Shown here: positions 18,337-26,537 of the stretch, one piece after another
How positions within the stretch are numbered: the first letter of the stretch is position 1
Layout: each line of letters starts with the position of its first letter
Source of the DNA: an uncultured Bacteroidota bacterium
GTDB taxonomy: Bacteria; Bacteroidota; Bacteroidia; Bacteroidales; UBA932
Direction of reading: 5' to 3'
NCBI GenBank assembly: GCA_937901965.1
Contig: CALGSW010000001.1
Span: forward strand, 1 to 64,000
DNA length: 64,000 nucleotides
Notes under the pieces: generated by a model
Told to the model about the DNA's origin: nothing
The model's database searches: none
The model's input: only the letters and a program-made list of their open reading frames with translations
Position numbers and translations under genes: made by a program

Positions 18337-19689
18337 ATGAGGAAAAGAATTTGGTCAAGTCTTATAGTTATCTCATTTATTATTATCTCATGTAATAATA
18401 AAGTTGACAATGAATACATATCAATGGTTGAACATCCAGCTTGGGCAAATGATGCTGTGATATATGAGGTTAATACCAGGCAATACACTGATGAAGGTAC
18501 GTTTAAAGCCTTTTCAAAACACTTGCCAAGGCTTAAAGAATTAGGTGTTGAGATTTTATGGTTCATGCCAATACATAAAATAGGTGTAATAGATAGAAAA
18601 GGTACTCTAGGAAGTTACTATTCTGTGATGGACTATAAAAGTATAAATCCAGAATTTGGTACTCTTGATGATTTTAGAAACCTTGTTGAAGAGGCACATG
18701 GTTTGGGGATGAAGGTAATTATTGACTGGGTTGCAAATCACACTTCAAGAGATGGTGTATGGCTGAAAAATAATTCTGAATGGTATGTTATTGACTCAAT
18801 AACAAAAAAGCCTGTTGCTCCATTTGACTGGACAGACGTAGCTAAATTAGATTTTTCAAATGATTCGTTGAGATTTGCAATGATTGATGCTATGAAATAT
18901 TGGTTAGAAGAAGCTAATATTGATGGTTTTAGATGTGATGTTGCAGGAGAGGTTCCTGTTGATTTCTGGATAATGGCTGTTCAAGAGTTGAAAAAAATCC
19001 AGCCGGAACTGTTTATGTTAGCTGAAGCTGAGTTGCCTGTTCTTCAGGAGAATGCATTTAACATGTACTATGGTTGGAGGTTTCATCATATAATGAATGG
19101 GATAGCAACGGGCAAATTTAATACAGACTCTATCAGAAATTATTACTCCAAAGAGGTGACAAAATTTCCCAAAAATACTATACCTATGAATTTCACATCA
19201 AATCATGATGAAAATTCTTGGAATGGAACTGAATTTGAAAGGCTTAAAGAGCATACTGAACAAATGGCGGTTTTATCCTTCCTATTACCCGGAATGCCGT
19301 TGATTTATAATGGACAGGAGGTTGGATTTAATAAAAGACTTCAGTTTTTTGAGAAAGACATTATTGACTGGAATGGTAATTATTATTTTACCGATTTATA
19401 CAAAAAACTTATTCAATTAAGAAAAAGTGTTCCGGCAATATATGCTTTCAATTTTGATGGATTCTCAGAAATTAAAACAAATGATTCTACAAATGTTTTT
19501 GCTTTTTTGAGAGAGAGTGAAGAGAGTAAATTAGTAGGTTTATTTAATTTCTCTTCAATTGAAGTCAAAATTAAACTTCAAAAATACAAAGATGAAGATG
19601 GTTACATAAACTTTAAATCAGGAACTCTTGCTCAAATTCCAGAAACAATAATTATTGAACCATTTGGTTATAAGATATTTTACAAATGA
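18337..19689 (+). CDS. Short GH13 amylase-family lipoprotein
   Basis: 450 residues, lipobox ISC (Cys19) followed by NNKVDNEY. Nearly the whole mature protein is a compact GH13 barrel with no extra N-terminal module. Catalytic residues are D201 (GFRCDVAGEVP), E230 (LAEAEL) and D291 (TSNHDEN). The substrate loops (HKIGVIDRKGTLGSYYSVMDY) resemble those of small alpha-amylases acting on maltooligosaccharides. It is translationally coupled to the neopullulanase gene through an ATGA overlap at 19686-19689. Whether it faces the cell surface or the periplasm is not settled by the sequence. Confidence 0.88.
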   Translation: MRKRIWSSLIVISFIIISCNNKVDNEYISMVEHPAWANDAVIYEVNTRQYTDEGTFKAFSKHLPRLKELGVEILWFMPIHKIGVIDRKGTLGSYYSVMDYKSINPEFGTLDDFRNLVEEAHGLGMKVIIDWVANHTSRDGVWLKNNSEWYVIDSITKKPVAPFDWTDVAKLDFSNDSLRFAMIDAMKYWLEEANIDGFRCDVAGEVPVDFWIMAVQELKKIQPELFMLAEAELPVLQENAFNMYYGWRFHHIMNGIATGKFNTDSIRNYYSKEVTKFPKNTIPMNFTSNHDENSWNGTEFERLKEHTEQMAVLSFLLPGMPLIYNGQEVGFNKRLQFFEKDIIDWNGNYYFTDLYKKLIQLRKSVPAIYAFNFDGFSEIKTNDSTNVFAFLRESEESKLVGLFNFSSIEVKIKLQKYKDEDGYINFKSGTLAQIPETIIIEPFGYKIFYK

Positions 19690-21518
19690 TACGATCCATT
19701 CATAAGTTTTTATCACTAATTTTATTTCTATTTCTTACAAGCAATATCTCATATGCCCAAATTGAGAGAATTGAACCTCCATCATGGTGGACAGGGATGA
19801 ATAATCCTAACCTGCAAATCATGCTTTATGGCGATAATCTAACTGGTTCTAAGGTTTTTACAAATAATGCCGGAATTAAAGTAACTTATGTAAATGATTC
19901 AGATTCTCCGGATTACATTTTTGTTAATGTAAAAATATCTAATGAACTAAAGCCGGGTAGGTATAAATTTACCTTAACTAAAGAGGGGAGAATAACAGAA
20001 TTCTTTTATGAAATAGGAAGAAAGGGACATACCGGCCCTTTTACAGGCAAAGGATTCAATAGTGAAGATATGGTATATCTTCTGATGCCGGACAGGTTCA
20101 TTAATGGTGATACATCTAACGATAATCATGTTTCAGCATTTGAAAAAGTTGATTTATCAAACAAATATGGAAGATACGGAGGTGATATACAAGGAATGAT
20201 AAATTCATTAGAATATCTAAAAGAGCTAGGAGTAACGAAAATTTGGGCTACACCTCTTTTATTTGACAATGAAAATATTGCATCGTATCATGGGTATGCT
20301 TGCTCTGACTACTACAATATTGATCCTAGACTTGGAGACAATAATATATTTAAAGAGTATGTGGAAATTGCTGCAAAAAATGGAATCGGAATTATTATGG
20401 ACTTTGTACCTAACCACTCAGGATTAGCTCATTGGTGGAATGATAATTTACCTTTCAAAGACTGGATAAATAAGTTTCCAAAATATACTCAGTCAAATTT
20501 TGCAATGTCTACTCATAGTGACATTTATGCTTCACAACATGATAATACACGATGTACATCTGGATGGTTTGATACATCAATGCCTGATATGAACTTAAAA
20601 AACCCATACTTGCTGACCTATTTTATTCAGAACGCTATATGGTGGACAGAATGGGCCGGTCTTGCCGGATTAAGAGTTGACACATTTCCTTACAGTGACA
20701 AGTATGCTATTGCAGAATTGACTAATGGGGTAATGAGAGAATATCCGGATATGAATATTGTAGGGGAGTGCTGGTTTTCAACTCCCCAAGAAGTTGCCTA
20801 CTGGGAGGGAAGTTCAAAGAATAGGGATGGTTATTCAAGTAATCTGACAAATGTAATGGACTTCCCATTACAAGAATCAATTGGAATTGCTTTTAGAGAA
20901 TCAGGGGAGCCAAAATGGGGTGAGGGAATGTTTAGAATTTACAAGTCACTTTCACTTGATTTTATATATTCAAATCCAAGTCAATTGCTGATTTTTGCAG
21001 ACAATCATGATACAAACAGAATATCTGAAATTCTGAATGGCAATATAGATAAATATAAAATGATGATAACTCTGCTTGCTACCTTAAGAGGTATCCCGCA
21101 ATTATATTATGGGACAGAAATTATGATGAAGACTGTTGATGGTAAACTCGGTCACGGGGAAGAGCGAATGCAAATGATTAAACCAAAAGACTTTACTCCT
21201 GATCAAGAAACATTATTTAACTTTAACTCTACACTTTTTAATTGGAGAAAAAAATCAAAAGCAGTTAAGCATGGAACGATGAAACATTACTGGCCAAATG
21301 ATAATCTATACGTCTATTTTAGGGAATTTGAAAATGAAAAGGTGATGGTTATAATAAATAATAACTTTCGCTCTATAGAATTAGACTGGAATAGATACGC
21401 TGAATCAATAGGTTTAGGGATAATTGGTGGTGATGTTTTAACTGATAAGGTTATAACAAGTGGTGAGAAATTCGTAGTTTCTTCACAGAGTTCAGTGATA
21501 TTAGAGTTTAAGAATTAG
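19686..21518 (+). CDS. susA: Neopullulanase / cyclomaltodextrinase, SusA-like, periplasmic
   Basis: 610 residues with a cleavable signal peptide ending at about residue 24 (ISYAQ) and no lipobox. An N-terminal beta-sandwich (about 25-112, IERIEPPSWWTGM start) is characteristic of SusA and cyclomaltodextrinases, and is followed by the GH13 barrel. Catalytic residues are D332 (GLRVDTFPYSD), E361 (VGECWF) and D442 (ADNHDTNR). In the Sus paradigm this enzyme degrades imported maltooligosaccharides in the periplasm to glucose and maltose. The gene starts inside the stop of the preceding GH13 and is the last starch gene of the operon. Confidence 0.94.
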   Translation: MIRSIHKFLSLILFLFLTSNISYAQIERIEPPSWWTGMNNPNLQIMLYGDNLTGSKVFTNNAGIKVTYVNDSDSPDYIFVNVKISNELKPGRYKFTLTKEGRITEFFYEIGRKGHTGPFTGKGFNSEDMVYLLMPDRFINGDTSNDNHVSAFEKVDLSNKYGRYGGDIQGMINSLEYLKELGVTKIWATPLLFDNENIASYHGYACSDYYNIDPRLGDNNIFKEYVEIAAKNGIGIIMDFVPNHSGLAHWWNDNLPFKDWINKFPKYTQSNFAMSTHSDIYASQHDNTRCTSGWFDTSMPDMNLKNPYLLTYFIQNAIWWTEWAGLAGLRVDTFPYSDKYAIAELTNGVMREYPDMNIVGECWFSTPQEVAYWEGSSKNRDGYSSNLTNVMDFPLQESIGIAFRESGEPKWGEGMFRIYKSLSLDFIYSNPSQLLIFADNHDTNRISEILNGNIDKYKMMITLLATLRGIPQLYYGTEIMMKTVDGKLGHGEERMQMIKPKDFTPDQETLFNFNSTLFNWRKKSKAVKHGTMKHYWPNDNLYVYFREFENEKVMVIINNNFRSIELDWNRYAESIGLGIIGGDVLTDKVITSGEKFVVSSQSSVILEFKN

Positions 21519-21555
21519 AAGGGGATTTTGTATCTTGCAGGCATAATTGAAATGG

Positions 21556-22335
21556 ATGGTTATAGCCCTTTGCAATATTCCTGTAATCTGGGAGAGTCCG
21601 GATTTAAATATTGAATTATGTAATTCAGTAGCTGATTCAGTAATCAAGTCAAATTCCGGAGTTGAGTTAATACTCTTTCCGGAATTTTTCACTTATGGAT
21701 TTTCTGTCAACTCATTATTACATGAAGAGGGAGAAGGAAAGACTTTGAGATGGATGATGAAATGTGCTAAAGAACATAAAATTGCTATCTATGGTTCTGT
21801 TCCTACAAAAGACGGTAATATTATATATAACAGGGGATATTTTGTAAAACCAGATCAGAGTTACTTCTGTTATGACAAGAGGCATCTGTTTTCTTACGGA
21901 GGAGAGAACAGATATTTCACTAAAGGTCATAACAGGGTAGTAATAAATTATAAAGATTGGAGTATTCTTCTTCAAATTTGTTATGATCTTCGCTTTCCTG
22001 TATGGAGCAGAAATATCAATGAAGACTATGAACTCGTTCTTAATATTGCAAGCTGGCCGGCTTCTCGGTCTAATGTAATAAAACCGCTAGCCATTTCAAG
22101 AGCAATAGAAAATGTCTCTTATTATGCTTTTCTTAACAGATCAGGCAGTGATCCAAAATCATATTACTCAGGAGAGTCATTCATCGCATCATTTGATAAC
22201 ACATTTGTAAATCCAGATATTATTGACACTAATAACTTTTATTCAATATTCAAGCTGGATAAAGATTCTTTACATAAACAAAGATCAAAATTTCCATTTT
22301 TAAAAGATTCAGATAACTTTAAAATATTACTATAG
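21556..22335 (+). CDS. Nitrilase-superfamily omega-amidase (YafV/NIT2-like)
   Basis: 259 residues from the ATG at 21556, which begins the family-typical MVIALCNIPVIWE; an upstream in-frame TTG at 21547 is less likely. The Glu-Lys-Cys triad is visible as FPEFFTYGF, YDKRHLFSYGGEN and QICYDLRFPVWSRN. YafV/NIT2 enzymes hydrolyse alpha-ketoglutaramate or alpha-ketosuccinamate, and more broadly clear toxic amides formed by transaminase side reactions. It lies 37 bp after susA and 7 bp before the 5'-nucleotidase. There is no obvious link to starch use, so it may simply ride in the operon or have its own weak promoter. Confidence 0.88.
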   Translation: MVIALCNIPVIWESPDLNIELCNSVADSVIKSNSGVELILFPEFFTYGFSVNSLLHEEGEGKTLRWMMKCAKEHKIAIYGSVPTKDGNIIYNRGYFVKPDQSYFCYDKRHLFSYGGENRYFTKGHNRVVINYKDWSILLQICYDLRFPVWSRNINEDYELVLNIASWPASRSNVIKPLAISRAIENVSYYAFLNRSGSDPKSYYSGESFIASFDNTFVNPDIIDTNNFYSIFKLDKDSLHKQRSKFPFLKDSDNFKILL

Positions 22336-22342
22336 AAACCAA

Positions 22343-24061
22343 ATGAAATTTAATATCTCTATTTCAATCTTTTTTTTGATTGCAGTATCTTCTTGTACAT
22401 CGTACAAACCAAATGATGGTTTGTACGATATCACCATATTTGCTACAAATGACCTGCATGGAAAGTTTTTTCCAAATGATTACGTTGATTCCACACCTGT
22501 TAAACACTCTTTAGCATCAGCTGCAACAATAATAATGGAAGAGAGGGAGAGAAGAGGGAAGGAGAGTGTGATATTACTGGATAACGGAGATCACTTGCAA
22601 GGTGATAACTCAGTGTTCTATTTTAACTATATTGATACAACTTCAACTCATTTATTTAGTGAAATAGTTTCCTGGCTTGAATATGATGCTGTCACTGTTG
22701 GCAATCATGATATTGAGGCTGGACATAAAGTATACGACAAACTTTATAAAGATGAGGGAGTACCATACATTGCAGCTAATATTATAAATTTGAAAAGAGG
22801 CCTTCCTTATTTTAAACCATATACCATAATTAAGAGAAATGGATTAAGAGTTGCCGTTGTTGGAATGACCAATCCAAATATTAAGAAATGGCTTTCTGAG
22901 GATCTATGGTCAGGAATGGCATTTGAAGAGATAATTCCCTCATTACAAAAGTGGGTGGATAAAATCATTAAAGATGAAAAACCAGATCTTATTGTAGCCG
23001 CACTTCACGTTGGATTGGGCGAGAGTGATGTATATGATGCAGAGAATCCAGCGAGATATGTTGCAAAAAACACAAATGGCATTGACATAATTTTTTCAGC
23101 TCATGATCACAGACATACATCTGAGAAAATTTTTAACGGAACGGATTCAGTGTTACTAATGTCTGCCGGAGGACGTGCATATGGTATCTCAAAAGCAAAT
23201 ATTTCAATTACATACAAAGATGGTAAAATTTCAAAAAAATCATTAAAAGGTAAATTTATCCCTCTTGAAGGAATTATACCGGACACTTCTTATGTTAATA
23301 AATTTAAAAGCCAATATCAAGCCGTTAAGCATTTTACTACAGCCAAAATTGGGAAGTTGATTAATAATATCAGCTCAAAAGATGCATATGCAGGACCCTC
23401 TGCATATATAGACATGATTCATAGACTTCAATTAAGAAATTCAGGAGCAGATGTCTCTTTTGCCGCACCTCTCTCTCTTGATATTTCTATAGAGTCGAAA
23501 GATCTAAATTTTCAGGATTTATTCAATATTTATCCTTTTGAAAATCAACTTTATGTTATTAGCCTTTCGGGATCTGAAATTAAGAATTATCTAGAGTACT
23601 CTTATTCCAAATGGATAAATAAAATGCCCTCAACATCAGGCTATTTATTAAAAATTAATCCAACTTTAAAAGGAGAAAGAGCAAAATTTTTAAATCCATT
23701 TTTTAATTTTGACTCAGCTGCGGGCATTATTTATGAAGTTGATATTAGAAAAGATGATGGTCAGAGAATAAAAATAATCTCTATGGCAAATGGGAGTGAG
23801 TTTAATGAGAATAAAATGTATTCAGTTGCTCTATCATCGTACAGGGCAAATGGAGGAGGAGATATTTTACTCTATGGTTGCAAATTAACAAGAGATAGTG
23901 TTGAAAGAAGAACCATAAAGAAGTTGGGCGACATTCGTGACCTCATGTATAGTCAAATAAAAAGGGATGGCTTTATTGAAGCAATCCCTTTAAATCATTG
24001 GAAGTTTATTCCTGAAAATCAGTCTGCAAAAGCTTTAAAAAATGATTTAAAACTCTTTTAA
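22343..24061 (+). CDS. 5'-nucleotidase / metallophosphatase lipoprotein (UshA-like)
   Basis: 572 residues with a lipobox (SSC, Cys18) and the two-domain UshA layout. The N-terminal metallophosphoesterase domain (about 27-330) has ATNDLHGK, LDNGDHLQGD, VGNHDIE, ALHVG and SAHDH, giving the dinuclear metal site. The C-terminal 5'-nucleotidase domain (about 335-555) carries the substrate-stacking region ending in SSYRANGGGD. It would dephosphorylate nucleotides outside the inner membrane. The signal-peptide-proximal codons contain a 12-bp perfect inverted repeat (listed separately). The gene ends 5 bp from the convergent RNase Y gene. Confidence 0.9.
   Translation: MKFNISISIFFLIAVSSCTSYKPNDGLYDITIFATNDLHGKFFPNDYVDSTPVKHSLASAATIIMEERERRGKESVILLDNGDHLQGDNSVFYFNYIDTTSTHLFSEIVSWLEYDAVTVGNHDIEAGHKVYDKLYKDEGVPYIAANIINLKRGLPYFKPYTIIKRNGLRVAVVGMTNPNIKKWLSEDLWSGMAFEEIIPSLQKWVDKIIKDEKPDLIVAALHVGLGESDVYDAENPARYVAKNTNGIDIIFSAHDHRHTSEKIFNGTDSVLLMSAGGRAYGISKANISITYKDGKISKKSLKGKFIPLEGIIPDTSYVNKFKSQYQAVKHFTTAKIGKLINNISSKDAYAGPSAYIDMIHRLQLRNSGADVSFAAPLSLDISIESKDLNFQDLFNIYPFENQLYVISLSGSEIKNYLEYSYSKWINKMPSTSGYLLKINPTLKGERAKFLNPFFNFDSAAGIIYEVDIRKDDGQRIKIISMANGSEFNENKMYSVALSSYRANGGGDILLYGCKLTRDSVERRTIKKLGDIRDLMYSQIKRDGFIEAIPLNHWKFIPENQSAKALKNDLKLF
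22399..22429. repeat. 12-bp perfect inverted repeat inside the 5'-nucleotidase coding start
   Basis: ATCGTACAAACC, a 7-nt spacer AAATGAT and the exact complement GGTTTGTACGAT lie in codons 19-29, just after the lipobox cysteine. The mRNA would form a strong hairpin about 56 nt after the start codon. It could slow early translation or be a protein-binding dyad; chance is also possible. No second copy was noticed in the window. Confidence 0.8.
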
Positions 24062-24066
24062 TCTTT

Positions 24067-25602
24067 CTATTTTGCAAAACTGACGGAACGAGTCTCTCTG
24101 ATTACAGTAATTTTTACCTGCCCAGGATAAACTAATTCTTCCTGAATTTTCTTGGCGATATCAAGAGAAAGTCTTTCTGAATCCTGATCACTAACTTGTT
24201 CACTCCCCACGATAACTCTAAGCTCTCTTCCTGCCTGAATGGCATAGGTCTTTGTAACGCCGGGATATGAGAGTGCTAAACCTTCCATCTCTTTGAGTCT
24301 CTTTATGTATGATTCTATAACCTCTCTTCTCGCTCCAGGTCTTGCACCGGAAATTGCGTCACTTACCAGAACAAGAGGGGCTATTAACGATGTCATTTCA
24401 ACCTCTTCATGATGAGATCCAATTGCATTACAAATTTCAGGTTTTTCTTTATATTTTTCGGCAAGCTTCATTCCCAATACTGCATGTGGAAGTTCTGGGT
24501 CTTCATCAGAAACCTTACCTATGTCATGCAACAATCCTGCTCTTTTTGCAACTTTCGTATTTAACCCCAGCTCAGAAGCCATTGTTGCACAAATATTTGC
24601 AACTTCTCTAGAGTGTTGCAATAAATTTTGGCCGTATGAAGATCTATATTTCATTCTACCAATCAGTCTGATAAGTTCCGGATGGAGACCATGAATTCCT
24701 AAATCAATACATGTTCTTTTACCAGTCTCCATTATTTCATCATCTAACTGCTTCTGGACTTTTGCAACAACTTCCTCAATTCGTGCCGGGTGAATTCTTC
24801 CATCAGTTACAAGCTGATGTAAAGCAAGTCTTGCAACTTCTCGTCTTACCGGATCAAAAGCAGATAGTAAAATAGCCTCAGGAGTGTCATCTACAACAAT
24901 TTCTACACCAGTTGCCGCTTCAAGAGCTCTAATGTTTCTGCCTTCCCGTCCAATAATTCTACCTTTGATTTCGTCACTTTCTATATTGAAAACTGTAACA
25001 GCGTTTTCTATTGCTGTCTCCGGAGCAATCCTTTGAATAGTATTAATAACAATTCTTTTAGCCTCTTTACTAGCTGTTAACCTTGCCTCATCCATTACCT
25101 CACTTATATAAGACATCGCCTCAGATTTTGCCTCTGATTTCATTGTCTCAATCAGTTGATTTTTTGCGTCTGAAGCTGAAAGGCCGGCTATGTTTTCAAT
25201 TTTGACAATCGCCTCTTGTCTTAATTTCTCATATTCCTCTACTTTTCTCTCAAGTATTTCCTGCTGAACTTTAACTTGTTCTCTGTGACTTTCAAGTTCT
25301 TTATGTCTCTTTTGGAGATCTTGATTCTGTTGATTAAGTGAAAGTTCTTTTTGTTTTATTCTGTTCTCTTGTTGAATTATTTGATTGTTTCTCTCAAGAA
25401 TTTGTTGTTCATGTTCAGTTTTAAGTTGAAGAAATTTTTCTTTAGCTTGAAATATCTTCTCCTTTTTGATATTCTCTCCATCTTGCTCAGCGCATTTCAG
25501 AATATCTTCACGTTTTTTCTTAAGTACAATATTGTTTCCCACATAATAAGCAAGTCCAAAGGCAGCTATTGCAGGAAGAATGATTGATAATATTATCTCC
25601 AT
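24067..25602 (-). CDS. rny: Ribonuclease Y
   Basis: 511 residues from the ATG at 25602 (MEIILSIILPAI); the open frame extends 9 codons upstream to a TTG, but that would put translation next to the 6S-like RNA terminator. Order of parts: an N-terminal membrane anchor (1-22), a long coiled coil (about 25-200), a KH domain with GRIIGREGRNIRALE, and an HD domain with the metal ligands in LLHDIGK and SHHEE. RNase Y is a membrane-anchored endoribonuclease that starts mRNA decay. It sits downstream of the coiled-coil protein, ZapA and the 6S-like RNA, an order I associate with Bacteroidetes chromosomes. Confidence 0.96.
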   Translation of the reverse strand: MEIILSIILPAIAAFGLAYYVGNNIVLKKKREDILKCAEQDGENIKKEKIFQAKEKFLQLKTEHEQQILERNNQIIQQENRIKQKELSLNQQNQDLQKRHKELESHREQVKVQQEILERKVEEYEKLRQEAIVKIENIAGLSASDAKNQLIETMKSEAKSEAMSYISEVMDEARLTASKEAKRIVINTIQRIAPETAIENAVTVFNIESDEIKGRIIGREGRNIRALEAATGVEIVVDDTPEAILLSAFDPVRREVARLALHQLVTDGRIHPARIEEVVAKVQKQLDDEIMETGKRTCIDLGIHGLHPELIRLIGRMKYRSSYGQNLLQHSREVANICATMASELGLNTKVAKRAGLLHDIGKVSDEDPELPHAVLGMKLAEKYKEKPEICNAIGSHHEEVEMTSLIAPLVLVSDAISGARPGARREVIESYIKRLKEMEGLALSYPGVTKTYAIQAGRELRVIVGSEQVSDQDSERLSLDIAKKIQEELVYPGQVKITVIRETRSVSFAK

Positions 25603-25627
25603 GTGTATATATATGTAGTTGTGTGTC

Positions 25628-25820
25628 AAAAAAAAGCCGTTGGTTGCTGTTTATACAAAACCTTAATAAATAAGATTTGAGCTCCGGCTTTGTGTCGCAA
25701 ACTTCCAACGTCCTGTAAACAGAATCCCCCAAAGGGTAACCTAGGCCTGTTTTTGACTGCCGAGTAGGCTCGGTAATGTTTTTAATGTTGATTTTGGCAA
25801 AGAGCTAAACCAACGGCATA
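25628..25820 (-). ncRNA. ssrS: 6S RNA-like non-coding RNA (zapA-rny intergenic)
   Basis: The roughly 190-nt gap between zapA and rny holds no plausible gene but has clear RNA structure on the minus strand. GCCGTTGGTT near the 5' end pairs exactly with AACCAACGGC near the 3' end (25808-25817 with 25636-25645), and the 3' arm runs into eight U residues, so the closing stem doubles as a terminator. Internal hairpins include CCGAG-CCTA-CTCGG. A long rod closed by a terminal stem, next to zapA, is the classic setting of 6S RNA, the RNA polymerase regulator. Size and location support the call; a covariance search against the Rfam 6S families would settle it. Confidence 0.75.
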
Positions 25821-25833
25821 CTTTTTTGCTGTG

Positions 25834-26130
25834 TCACGAAAGATTGACACTGATATATTCATCAAGGAGATTACTTATATTTTGTATTTCTTCAACAATG
25901 TGTGATGATTCCTCTCTTTGTTCTGCCTCAATTAGTCTAATTACAAATTGAAGAAGCGTTATAGATAGGGCGTCCTGTATATCTCTGCTTGTAAAACGTT
26001 TTCTATACAGATCAACCTTCTCATTAATAATTTTTACCGCCGCTCTTATTTTCTCCTCATCCTGAAGTGCTATTTTCAGAGGATAATACCTATCGGCAAT
26101 ACTTATCTGTATGGACTGGAGTTCACTCAT
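25834..26130 (-). CDS. zapA: Cell division protein ZapA
   Basis: 98 residues, the usual size. The N-terminal globular domain has SIQISIADRYYPLKI followed by the conserved DEEKIRAAVKIINEKVDLYRK helix; the C-terminal half is a long helix suited to the coiled-coil tetramer (IVEEIQNISNLLDEYI). ZapA binds FtsZ and promotes protofilament bundling at mid-cell. It is 4 bp downstream of a small coiled-coil protein and directly upstream of the 6S-like RNA. Confidence 0.9.
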   Translation of the reverse strand: MSELQSIQISIADRYYPLKIALQDEEKIRAAVKIINEKVDLYRKRFTSRDIQDALSITLLQFVIRLIEAEQREESSHIVEEIQNISNLLDEYISVNLS

Positions 26131-26134
26131 TATA

Positions 26135-26428
26135 TCAGTCGTTCAAAAGTGCAATACATTTGTCAATCTCTTTGACTATCTTGCCAATCTTCTGTTTAGC
26201 CTCTTTAACATCTGTTGAAGATGTCTTGAAGGCTTCAGCAAGTTGTAAATTACTTATTCTTAATTCTAAATCTTTTACTTTTTTATTACTTAAATCCAGC
26301 GCATTTTTTGCTTCGTCAAGATCTCTTGACAGTCTTAAGTTCTCTGAAGAAGTTTGTTCATATTTTGAGATAATAATCTCAATTTTCCGCTTCAAAGTAT
26401 TTAACGCAGTCTGATAGTCTTTACTCAT
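26135..26428 (-). CDS. Small coiled-coil protein upstream of zapA
   Basis: 97 residues, almost all predicted coiled coil (heptads across about 8-65, such as LKRKIEIIISKYEQ and SENLRLSRDLDEAKNAL). No membrane segment or signal. Similar short coiled-coil proteins precede zapA in many Bacteroidetes, and a ZapB-like partner role in the division ring is plausible but not shown by the sequence. It is the first gene behind a strong promoter and shares the transcript with zapA. Confidence 0.8.
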   Translation of the reverse strand: MSKDYQTALNTLKRKIEIIISKYEQTSSENLRLSRDLDEAKNALDLSNKKVKDLELRISNLQLAEAFKTSSTDVKEAKQKIGKIVKEIDKCIALLND

Positions 26429-26445
26429 ATTATAAATGCACTATT

Positions 26446-26479
26446 GCAAAGATAATAATTAATTAAAATTTCAAGCAAA
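26446..26479 (-). promoter_or_regulatory. Strong Bacteroidetes-type promoter for the zapA/6S/rny operon
   Basis: On the minus strand TTTG (26476-26479), 21 bp, then TATCTTTGC (26446-26454) match the -33 TTTG and -7 TAnnTTTG elements. The ATG of the coiled-coil gene is 17 bp downstream. The -33 element falls in the T tract of the preceding operon's terminator. Confidence 0.8.
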
Positions 26480-26514
26480 AAAAGAGCACACCTGATATTA
26501 TTCGGGTGTGCCTC
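26476..26514 (-). terminator. Rho-independent terminator of the oxidoreductase operon
   Basis: On the minus strand GAGGCACACCCGAA, a short loop and TTCAGGTGTGCTC (one bulge and one wobble) form a strong stem followed by TTTTTTTG. It lies 24 bp after the stop of the gamma subunit gene. Confidence 0.85.
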
Positions 26515-26537
26515 TATAAATACTGTAATATTTATGT

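Noticed and set aside
25520..25732. Open frame of 70 codons on the minus strand across the zapA-rny gap
   Set aside because: It overlaps the structured 6S-like RNA and its terminator, has no family resemblance, and lacks an independent start signal.
26067..26414. Open frame of 115 codons antisense to zapA and the coiled-coil gene
   Set aside because: It mirrors two real minus-strand genes and is a by-product of their codon use.
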